A stretch of DNA of 64,000 nt from Streptomyces sp. CB03234 (GTDB taxonomy: Bacteria > Actinomycetota > Actinomycetes > Streptomycetales > Streptomycetaceae), in contig NZ_LIYH01000001.1 in the NCBI RefSeq assembly GCF_001905885.1, positions 372,001-436,000 of the forward strand, given 5' to 3'. Shown here piece by piece: positions 43,093-49,763 of this stretch. A model generated the notes under the pieces. It made no database searches. It saw only the letters and a program-made list of their open reading frames with translations, and was not told the DNA's origin. Made by a program: the position numbers and the translations under genes. Positions within the stretch are counted from its first letter, which is position 1. Every line of letters starts with the position of its first letter.

Positions 43093-44022
43093 ATGGACAG
43101 CAACCTCGTCATTCAGCCGACCACTGATGGCCAGGCATTCGACCAGACGCAGGTTCCGCTTTACTACAGCCGCAAGACCGCTGACATCCTCCACAAGTAC
43201 GGGCCGGGGCCCCGCGTCCACTTCCACGTAGGGCTGTTCGCCCCGGGTGCCACCCCCAACACCACCGTCTCCCAGCGGGCTCTCAAGCGTCGCATAGTCG
43301 AGTCCCAGGAGGCGATCGTCACGCACGCGGCCCGCAGCTGGGGCGCGTACGCCACCCCGCCCGGCAAGCTCCTCGACATCGGCTGCGGCGTCGGCGGCGG
43401 ATCGCTCTACTGGGCCCAGGAACACGGCACCAAGGTCACCGGCATCACCGTCACCGGTGAACACGTCCCGCTTATCGAGGACTTCGCCCGCCGGGCCGGA
43501 GTGGCCGGCCGCGTCTCCGCCGTCCTCGGCGACATCCACGACTTCACCACCCGGCGCAAGTACGACGCCGCCTACGCCAACGAGAGCTCCGGCTACATGG
43601 ACCGCGAGCGGCTCTTCCAGGTGGTCGCCAAGGCCCTGAAGCCGGGCGGCTGGTTCGGACTCCAGGAACACTTCGTCTGCCGCCCCGAGTGGACCGACTT
43701 CATCGACGGCTACTACAAGACCCGGCTCGGTACCCTCACCGAGTACATCGTGGCCGCCGAGGCGGCCGGCTTCGAGCTCGAACAGGACGAAGACGTCACC
43801 GACCGGGTGGCCGAGTTCTGGGTCCAGTCCATGGCCTGGAACACGGCCGAGCTGGAACGCGTCGAGCGCGGCACCGGCCAGGCCCGCTCCAAGGAGAGGA
43901 CCGCCTGGTCCCGGGAGCGGCTCCAGGAGTCCACGATCACCCACGGCAAACTGTTCCGCATCTGGCGGGACCACGCCATGGAGACCCGGCTGCTCCTCTT
44001 CCGCCTGGGCGGGGGCAGCTGA
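43093..44022 (+). CDS. SAM-dependent methyltransferase paired with terpene synthase (candidate prenyl-diphosphate C-methyltransferase)
   Basis: The 309-residue protein has SAM-binding motif [21 protein letters not shown] (about 93-112), an acidic motif [12 protein letters not shown], and [15 protein letters not shown] (motif III). It belongs to the small-molecule C/O-methyltransferase group related to cyclopropane synthases. The start follows GGAGAACCG. The terpene synthase ATG lies 2 bases after its stop, so the two are co-translated. C-methylation of a prenyl diphosphate before cyclisation is the expected chemistry for such pairs, as in 2-methylisoborneol biosynthesis. The sequence does not look like the geranyl diphosphate methyltransferase I remember, so the substrate (GPP, FPP, or the cyclised product) is open. 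Confidence 0.82.
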   Translation: MDSNLVIQPTTDGQAFDQTQVPLYYSRKTADILHKYGPGPRVHFHVGLFAPGATPNTTVSQRALKRRIVESQEAIVTHAARSWGAYATPPGKLLDIGCGVGGGSLYWAQEHGTKVTGITVTGEHVPLIEDFARRAGVAGRVSAVLGDIHDFTTRRKYDAAYANESSGYMDRERLFQVVAKALKPGGWFGLQEHFVCRPEWTDFIDGYYKTRLGTLTEYIVAAEAAGFELEQDEDVTDRVAEFWVQSMAWNTAELERVERGTGQARSKERTAWSRERLQESTITHGKLFRIWRDHAMETRLLLFRLGGGS

Positions 44023-44024
44023 CG

Positions 44025-45134
44025 ATGCCACCCGTGTACGCCAAGGACGCGCCCCCGTCCCGGATCGGCTGGCGCCTGCCGCCGTTCTACTGCCCGTTCG
44101 ACAAGGGCCTCATCCACCCCAAGGCGGCCGAGCTCGAAGAGCGGGCCATCGCCTGGATCGACGCGTTCGGCATCTACCCGGACGCCACCGAGCGCGCCTG
44201 GGGCCTGGCCACCCACAGCGCCGACTTCACCAGCCGGATCATCCCGTACGGGGACGTCGAGCCGGTGCTGCTCTTCATCGAATGGAACTACTGGGCCAAC
44301 GCCGTCGACGACTGGCAGGACTCCGGGTCCACCGCCACGCGGACGGCGGACGTCGCGGACCACAGTGCCCGGCTGGTCCGCACCATCGAGGCGCCCGGCT
44401 CGGCGCTGCTGCCCCCGGGGCCGCTCACGGAGGCCCTGGACGACCTGGTCACGCGTACCCGCGCCATGCTCACGCCGTTCCAGCTGCGCAGGTTCACCGA
44501 GGGCACGCGCGACTGGCTCTTCGGCGCCGGCTGGCAGACCGCGAACGCCGAGCGCGGTGTGATGCCGTCCCTGAACGAGTTCGCCGCGATGCGGGTGTCC
44601 GTCAACGGCACCCGCTTCACCCTCACCTGGTGCGACGCGGCGAACGGCATCCACGTACCCGCCGACCTGCTGTACTCGGCACCCGTCCAGGCGCTCACCG
44701 ACGCCGCCGGGTTCATCGTCTCCTGCGACAACGACCTCTTCTCCTACAACAAGGAGGACCACCAGGAGCCCTGGGAGCAGAACCTGCTCAATGTCGTCGC
44801 CCAGCACCTGGGCTGCAGCCCCCGGCAGGCGCTGGCCCCGGCCGTCGCCCTCCGGGACCGGGCGATGACGCTGTTCGTCCGGCTGCGCGAACAGCTCGCC
44901 CGGGACGCCGACGAGCCACTCCGCCGCTACCTCGACTCACTCGCGCACTACGTCTCGGGCTGCGTCGCGTGGCAGAACCGCGCGCCGCGTTACGCAAGCC
45001 CCCGCAACCGCAACACGCTGCCGGTCGCGGGGGCTTCGTACGACATCACGTGGCGGGACACTCCGAGCGATCCGAGCCCCGAGCCGCCGCCGGTCCCGGC
45101 GATCGCCTGGTGGTGGCGGCAACTCGAAGGCTGA
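44025..45134 (+). CDS. Class I terpene synthase
   Basis: The 369-residue protein has the metal-binding motifs of bacterial type I terpene cyclases: DDWQD (D95, D96, D99) and NDLFSYNKE (N236, S240, E244). An arginine 46 residues upstream (R190) acts as diphosphate sensor and R322-Y323 gives the C-terminal RY pair. The family ionises a prenyl diphosphate and cyclises it. The aspartate motif differs from the DDCYCED form I recall for 2-methylisoborneol synthases, and the long Pro-rich N-terminus of those enzymes is missing, so the product is probably different. It converges with the CYP157-like gene 25 bases away. Confidence 0.92.
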   Translation: MPPVYAKDAPPSRIGWRLPPFYCPFDKGLIHPKAAELEERAIAWIDAFGIYPDATERAWGLATHSADFTSRIIPYGDVEPVLLFIEWNYWANAVDDWQDSGSTATRTADVADHSARLVRTIEAPGSALLPPGPLTEALDDLVTRTRAMLTPFQLRRFTEGTRDWLFGAGWQTANAERGVMPSLNEFAAMRVSVNGTRFTLTWCDAANGIHVPADLLYSAPVQALTDAAGFIVSCDNDLFSYNKEDHQEPWEQNLLNVVAQHLGCSPRQALAPAVALRDRAMTLFVRLREQLARDADEPLRRYLDSLAHYVSGCVAWQNRAPRYASPRNRNTLPVAGASYDITWRDTPSDPSPEPPPVPAIAWWWRQLEG

Positions 45135-45159
45135 CGAGCCTCGATACGGACGAGCGGGC

Positions 45160-46539
45160 TCAGCGGCGGCCCAGCAGACGCTTCCACCATGGCGCCCCGA
45201 CCGGGGCGCGGTCCGCCACAGGGGCGGGTACGGCGGAGGCGGTCACCGCCTCGGGCAGCGGCTGGGCCGTGCTCGTGCCGGCCACCGCGGTGGCCGTCGT
45301 GAGCGTGGCCCCGCGCGGGGTGAAGGTCACGGGAAGGGCCGCCAGTTCGCGCGACATCAGCGACGACTCCCAGCGCAGGTCGCTCTCCGCCACGGCCAGC
45401 TCCACATCGGGGAGCCGGGACAGCAGGGTGTCGATGCCGGTGTCCGCGATCGCCCGGCCGATGTCCTGGCCGGGGCACTCGTGCGGGCCGCCGCTGAACG
45501 CCAGGTGCGAACGGTTGCCGTGCACGGGAACCGTGAGGTCCGGCCGGATCGCCGGGTCCGCGTTGGCCGCCGCGAGCCCCAGCAGCAGCATGTCCCCGGC
45601 CTTGATGTGCTGCCCGCCCAGCCGGGTGTCACCGGTCGCCCAGCGGCCCAGGATCGTGGTGAGCGGCGGCTCGTCCCACAGGACCTGCTCCAGGGCGTCG
45701 GGCAGTGTCATGTGACCGCCCGAGAGGTTGGCGCGGAAGCGGCGGTCGGTGAGCACCAGGCGCAGGGTGTTGGCGATCAGATTGGCGGTCGTGGAGAAGG
45801 CCGCGATCAGGACCAGCCGCAGATGCTCGACGATCTCCTCCTCGGTCAGCGCCGTGGAGTGCTCCAGCAGCCAGGAGGTGAAGTCCCGTCCGGGCACCTC
45901 GCGTTTGCGCGCGAGGAGCTGTCGCAGCGTCTCCGTGACGTACGCGTTGCTGGCCACGGCCGTCTCGGTGCCCTTGATCATGTCGCGGCCGGCCTCCACG
46001 AGCCGTGGACCGTACGATTCCGGCGCCCCGAGCAGCTGCGTCATCACCAGCATCGGCAGCGGCTCGGCGAAGTCCTCGACCAGGTCCGCGCGGCCCGAAT
46101 CGGCGAAACCGTCGAGCAGCTGGTCGGCGAAACGCTTCACGTACCGGCGTACCCCGCGCCGGTCGAAGCGCTCCAGGGACTCGGTGACCGCGGCGCGCAG
46201 CCGCTGGTGCTCCGGGCCGTCCTGGAAGTTGCACACCGGCTGCCACGTGGCGATCGGCGCCAGGGGGTGGTCCGCCGGCACCTTGCCGTCCCGCATGGCG
46301 TGCCAGAGCCGGGAGTCCCGGGAGAACCGCGACGGCGTACGCGCCACGTCCAGGTTCTCCCGGTGCCCCAGCACCAGCCAGGCCGGCAGGTCGCCGTGGA
46401 CGAGGACGGGGGCGACGCTGCCGTGTTCGGCGCGCAGCTTCTCGTACAGGCCCATCGGGTCGGCCTCGGCCTCGGGGCCGTACAGCCGGTGCGCGGGGCA
46501 GCCCGGTGGCGGGGCGGCGGGGGACGGTGGAGTGGTCAC
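45160..46539 (-). CDS. cvnE: CYP157-like cytochrome P450 of a conservon (CvnE type)
   Basis: The 459-residue P450 has the heme-binding loop FSGGPHECPGQDIG with axial C355, but the K-helix shows EQVLW (284-288) in place of ExxR. The I-helix AAFSTTANLI lacks the acidic residue of the usual A/GGxD/ET. Loss of the ExxR arginine is the defining oddity of the CYP157 family, in which S. coelicolor CYP157C1 has EQSLW, and CYP157 genes commonly end conservons. The GTG start overlaps the cvnD stop (GTGA). Possible roles are redox sensing, a non-catalytic scaffold or an unusual oxidation; the adjacent terpene genes are only a positional hint. Confidence 0.9.
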   Translation of the reverse strand: MTTPPSPAAPPPGCPAHRLYGPEAEADPMGLYEKLRAEHGSVAPVLVHGDLPAWLVLGHRENLDVARTPSRFSRDSRLWHAMRDGKVPADHPLAPIATWQPVCNFQDGPEHQRLRAAVTESLERFDRRGVRRYVKRFADQLLDGFADSGRADLVEDFAEPLPMLVMTQLLGAPESYGPRLVEAGRDMIKGTETAVASNAYVTETLRQLLARKREVPGRDFTSWLLEHSTALTEEEIVEHLRLVLIAAFSTTANLIANTLRLVLTDRRFRANLSGGHMTLPDALEQVLWDEPPLTTILGRWATGDTRLGGQHIKAGDMLLLGLAAANADPAIRPDLTVPVHGNRSHLAFSGGPHECPGQDIGRAIADTGIDTLLSRLPDVELAVAESDLRWESSLMSRELAALPVTFTPRGATLTTATAVAGTSTAQPLPEAVTASAVPAPVADRAPVGAPWWKRLLGRR

Positions 46540-47156
46540 GATGCCTCCGGGGTCACGGCGAGGGAGTGCAGGTAGCGCATCAGCGCCATCAGGACGTCAC
46601 GGCTGGAGTCGCGCCGCCGCGCGTCGCACACGACGATCGGCACCGACTCGGGCAGGTCGAGGGCGCGCCGCAGCTCCTCCAAGGGGTGCTCGGGCGCGTC
46701 GGGGAAGGAGTTCACGGCGACCACGAACGGGACGCCGCGCTCCTCCAGCCTGCCGATCACATCGAAGCTGACCTCCAGGCGACGGGTGTCGACCAGCACC
46801 ACCGCGCCCAGCGCCCCCTCGAACAACCCCCGCCACAGGAACCAGAACCGCTCCTGGCCGGGCGTGCCGAAGAGGTACAGCACCAGCTCGTCGTTGATGC
46901 TGATCCGGCCGAAGTCCATGGCCACGGTCGTGGAGGTCTTGCGTTCCACGCCCGCCGTGTCGTCGACGCCGACCCCGGCCTGGGTCATCGTCTCCTCGGT
47001 GGTCAGCGGCCGGATCTCGCTCACCGAACCGACCAGGGTGGTCTTGCCCACCCCGAAGCCGCCGACGATCACCACCTTCACCGCGGCGGTGGCCGTCGCC
47101 GGCAGGGCGTCCTCGTGGCGCGGCCCGGCGGGTGGCTCAGAGCTTCTGAAGTCCAT
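46536..47156 (-). CDS. cvnD: Conservon GTP/ATP-binding protein CvnD
   Basis: The 206-residue small GTPase-like protein has a P-loop GGFGVGKTTLVGSVSE, a switch segment TTVAMDFGRI, DxxG-like FGTPGQERFWFLW and VVAVNSFPD. These are the motifs of the conservon Ras/Rab-like family. In CvnA-B-C-D complexes the GTPase is the output switch, resembling a eukaryotic G protein. Its start overlaps the end of cvnC by 20 bases. Confidence 0.93.
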   Translation of the reverse strand: MDFRSSEPPAGPRHEDALPATATAAVKVVIVGGFGVGKTTLVGSVSEIRPLTTEETMTQAGVGVDDTAGVERKTSTTVAMDFGRISINDELVLYLFGTPGQERFWFLWRGLFEGALGAVVLVDTRRLEVSFDVIGRLEERGVPFVVAVNSFPDAPEHPLEELRRALDLPESVPIVVCDARRRDSSRDVLMALMRYLHSLAVTPEAS

Positions 47157-47514
47157 CGATCACTGCCTCAATCAATGCCAGGTCGGGGAGTTCGGCGGGG
47201 GCGACGGGCGCGCGTGCCAGCAGGTGTCCGTCCGTGAGCAGGTCGCCGACCAGGACGGTCACCACGCTCACCGGAAGCGAGAGGTACGCGGAGATCTCGG
47301 CCACCGACAGCGGAGCCTGGCACATCCGCATGATCGCCGCGTGCTCCGGCTGCATGCCGGGCCTGGGCCCCGACCTGGCCACGATCAGGGTGACCAGGTC
47401 GAGCGGGGCGGACCCTAATGAACCGCTGCGGCCACCGGTGATCACGTACAGCCGCTCGGGGCTGTGGTCCTCCCAGTCGTGGCCTTCACCGCGCGGGTGA
47501 CCCGGGTCCCTCAC
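47137..47514 (-). CDS. cvnC: Conservon DUF742 protein CvnC
   Basis: The 125-residue protein begins at GTG 47514, overlapping the cvnB stop as GTGA. It has a DUF742 winged-helix-like core: RLYVITGGRSG near the N-terminus, PEHAAIMRMCQAPLSVAEISAYLSLPVSVVTVLVGDLLTDGHLLARAP in the middle and LIEAVIDGLQKL at the end. It is a soluble adaptor of the conservon complex. A long upstream reading frame through cvnA is not credible. Confidence 0.92.
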   Translation of the reverse strand: MRDPGHPRGEGHDWEDHSPERLYVITGGRSGSLGSAPLDLVTLIVARSGPRPGMQPEHAAIMRMCQAPLSVAEISAYLSLPVSVVTVLVGDLLTDGHLLARAPVAPAELPDLALIEAVIDGLQKL

Positions 47515-47918
47515 GCGGGCTGCCCGTCGCGGCGGGGCGGGCTGCTCAGATGCTCTCCGATCCGTGCCACCAGGTCGCGCATCCGCTGACCCATCAGTCC
47601 CGCGTCGACGCCCTCGTCGGCCAGGACGGCGAGGTACGCCCCGGCGCCGGCCGCCATCAGGTAGAAGAAGCCGCCGTCCATCTCGATGACGACGAGCCTC
47701 ATCCGGCCCTCGCTGTGCGGGAGTTCGGCGGCGACCGCGCCCGCGAGGCTCTGCAGTCCGGCGCAGGCGGCGGCCAGCCGGTCGGCGGTGTCGGTCTCGG
47801 CGCCGTACTGCGCCATGCGCAGGCCGTCGGCGGACAGCACGATGACATGACGGGTCTGCGGAACGCTCTCGGCCAGGTCCTTGAGCATCCAGTCCATATC
47901 GGGCCGCTGCTGACTCAT
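47511..47918 (-). CDS. cvnB: Conservon roadblock/LC7 protein CvnB
   Basis: The 135-residue protein belongs to the roadblock/LC7 family: DWMLKDLAESVPQTRHVIVLSADGLRMAQYGAET, then GRMRLVVIEMDGGFFYLMAAGAGAYLAVLAD. In MglA/MglB-like and conservon systems roadblock proteins regulate the partner GTPase. The ATG overlaps the cvnA stop (ATGA). Confidence 0.93.
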   Translation of the reverse strand: MSQQRPDMDWMLKDLAESVPQTRHVIVLSADGLRMAQYGAETDTADRLAAACAGLQSLAGAVAAELPHSEGRMRLVVIEMDGGFFYLMAAGAGAYLAVLADEGVDAGLMGQRMRDLVARIGEHLSSPPRRDGQPA

Positions 47919-49585
47919 GGCTGTTCCCCCTTGCTCGCCGGGGCCGGCGAGGCGTCGCTGTTCTGGTCTGCGCCGGTCTGGCGTTCACCGGACAGGCCGC
48001 TCTGGAAGGCGGCCAGCCACATACCGGGCTGCACCTCGGGTGCGGGCTCCGGTTCGGTCGTGGCGGTCCGGGTGGTCGTGGTCGTGCCTGTGGTGGCCGT
48101 GGTGTGCGTGGTGGCCGTGGTGCCTGTGGTCCGTGCCGTGGTCTGTGTCGTGGCGGCGGACGCGGCCGGCTCGGGCGCCGGAGCCGTGACCCGCGTCTTG
48201 CGGCGCCGCTGCGGCAGCCCGCTCGGGGTGCGGTCGGCCACGACGGCCGCGTCGGGGCCGGGCCCGGAAGCGGAACCCGAAGCGGAACCCGAAGCGGAAC
48301 CGGTGCCGGAAGCGGAAGCGGGCGCCTGCGGCCCGGCCGCCCCCCGCCCCTCGCCCCGCGCCTCGTCCCGCTCCGCCGGTGCCAGGGCTCCACGGGGCCC
48401 GGAGGCGGTGCCGATGCCGTGGGCGAGGCCCGTCGCGGACGAGGCGGTGGTGATCAGGTCCTGCGGCACGACGAGTACGGCACGGACACCGCCGTACGCC
48501 GAGGAGCGCAGCGAGACCTGGAAGTCGTACGCCTGCGACAGCCGGCCCACCACGGCGAGCCCCAGGCGCGGCGTCTCGCCCAGGTCGTTGAGGTCGATGC
48601 CCTGCTGGGCCTGGCGGAGCATCCGCTCGGCCCTGCCCCGGGCCTCCTCGCTCATGCTCACGCCGCCGTCCTCGATCTCGATGGCGATGCCCGCGTTCAC
48701 GTCCACGGCCGTCAGGTGGACCTTGGTCTGCGGCGGGGAGTAGCGGGTGGCGTTGTCCAGCAGTTCGGCCAGCGCGTGGATGAGGGGTTCGACGGCGGGG
48801 CCGACGACGGCGACCTCGGAGACCGAGTGCAGCTCGACGCGCTGGTAGTCGATGATCCGCGACATCGCACCGCGCAGCACGCTGTAGAGCGGCACGGCCC
48901 TGCTCCACTGGCGGCCGGGCCGCGCACCGCCGAGTACGGCGATGGAGTCGGCGAGCCGGCCGATCAGCGCGGTGCCGTGGTCCAGTCGCAGCAGGTCGCC
49001 GAAGACGCCGGGGCTCTGGCCGTGCCGGTCCTCCATGTCCCGCAGTTCCTGGGCCTGTTGGTGCACGATGGCCTGGACGCGGCGGGCGATGTTCACAAAG
49101 GCCCGCTGCGCCGACTCGCGCAGGTCCTCCTCGGCGACCACGGCGTCCAGCACCGAGCGCAGCACCGCCAGGTGGGCGGCCCGGAACTCGGGGGTGAGCC
49201 CGGGTTCGTACGCGTCGGGGGCCTCCAGCGCGGCGAGGACGTCCTCGGGGAACTCCCCCTTGCGCAGCCGCCCCACGACGTCCGGCAGCAGCGTGTCGGC
49301 GAGCCGTACCGTCTCCGCCTCCTGCCGTGCGAGGGCCGCTCGCTGCTCGGCCACCGTGGCCCGGAGGCCCGCCAGTTCTCTGCCGCGCCGGGCGGCCGCA
49401 CCGCAGGAGAGGGCGACCGCGACGAAGGCGGCGGCCCCGAGCCAGGCGACCGGGGTGCGGGCCGGCGCCGAGACCAGGACGGCGGCGACGGCGGTGCCCG
49501 CTGCGATCACGATGGCGGGCAACGCCCATAGGGCGGGGGGTGAGGCGGGCCCTGGACTTCCGGGCGACGATCCCAGTCGAACCAT
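47915..49585 (-). CDS. cvnA: Conservon sensor histidine kinase-like protein CvnA
   Basis: The 556-residue membrane protein has two N-terminal helices (about 18-40 and 46-64), a helical region and a GHKL ATPase domain with N box HALAELLDNATRYSPPQ and G box IEDGGVSMSEEA, but no obvious phosphorylatable H-box. The long C-terminal tail is low complexity, with SASGSASGSASG and TT-x repeats. In conservons CvnA is the membrane sensor that contacts CvnB-D. The start is ATG 49585 after GAGGG. The cvnA-B-C-D-CYP157 order is a complete conservon on one mRNA. Confidence 0.93.
   Translation of the reverse strand: MVRLGSSPGSPGPASPPALWALPAIVIAAGTAVAAVLVSAPARTPVAWLGAAAFVAVALSCGAAARRGRELAGLRATVAEQRAALARQEAETVRLADTLLPDVVGRLRKGEFPEDVLAALEAPDAYEPGLTPEFRAAHLAVLRSVLDAVVAEEDLRESAQRAFVNIARRVQAIVHQQAQELRDMEDRHGQSPGVFGDLLRLDHGTALIGRLADSIAVLGGARPGRQWSRAVPLYSVLRGAMSRIIDYQRVELHSVSEVAVVGPAVEPLIHALAELLDNATRYSPPQTKVHLTAVDVNAGIAIEIEDGGVSMSEEARGRAERMLRQAQQGIDLNDLGETPRLGLAVVGRLSQAYDFQVSLRSSAYGGVRAVLVVPQDLITTASSATGLAHGIGTASGPRGALAPAERDEARGEGRGAAGPQAPASASGTGSASGSASGSASGPGPDAAVVADRTPSGLPQRRRKTRVTAPAPEPAASAATTQTTARTTGTTATTHTTATTGTTTTTRTATTEPEPAPEVQPGMWLAAFQSGLSGERQTGADQNSDASPAPASKGEQP
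48267..48302. repeat. 12-bp tandem repeat GAAGCGGAACCC x3 in cvnA
   Basis: Three consecutive 12-bp units at 48267, 48279 and 48291 (the last with one change) encode the SASG repeats of the CvnA tail. A further Thr-Thr-X coding repeat extends from about 48054 to 48160. Both preserve the reading frame. Confidence 0.75.
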
Positions 49586-49716
49586 CAAAACCCTCAAACG
49601 ATCGAAAACGAAAGATCAAATGACAAGGACGCAACGGCCCGAAAGCTTATCGGTTCCGTGCATGAGTCTTGACAACGGGTCATGATGTGGACGTGACCGG
49701 GGAGTTGCAAAGAAAA

Positions 49717-49748
49717 GACGCCCCGGACCCAACAGGATCCGGGGCGTC
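49717..49748 (-). terminator. Terminator of pepN
   Basis: GACGCCCCGGA (49717-49727) and TCCGGGGCGTC (49738-49748) form a perfect 11-bp stem with a 10-base loop. On the minus strand the hairpin is followed by TTTTCTTT, a classical intrinsic terminator, 15 bases after the pepN stop. Confidence 0.85.
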
Positions 49749-49763
49749 CGCGAACAGCCGTTC

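Noticed and set aside
43093..45134. Assignment as the 2-methylisoborneol operon
   Set aside because: The cyclase lacks the DDCYCED-type motif and long N-terminus I recall for that enzyme, no cyclic-nucleotide-binding gene precedes it, and the methyltransferase sequence is unlike the known geranyl diphosphate methyltransferase.
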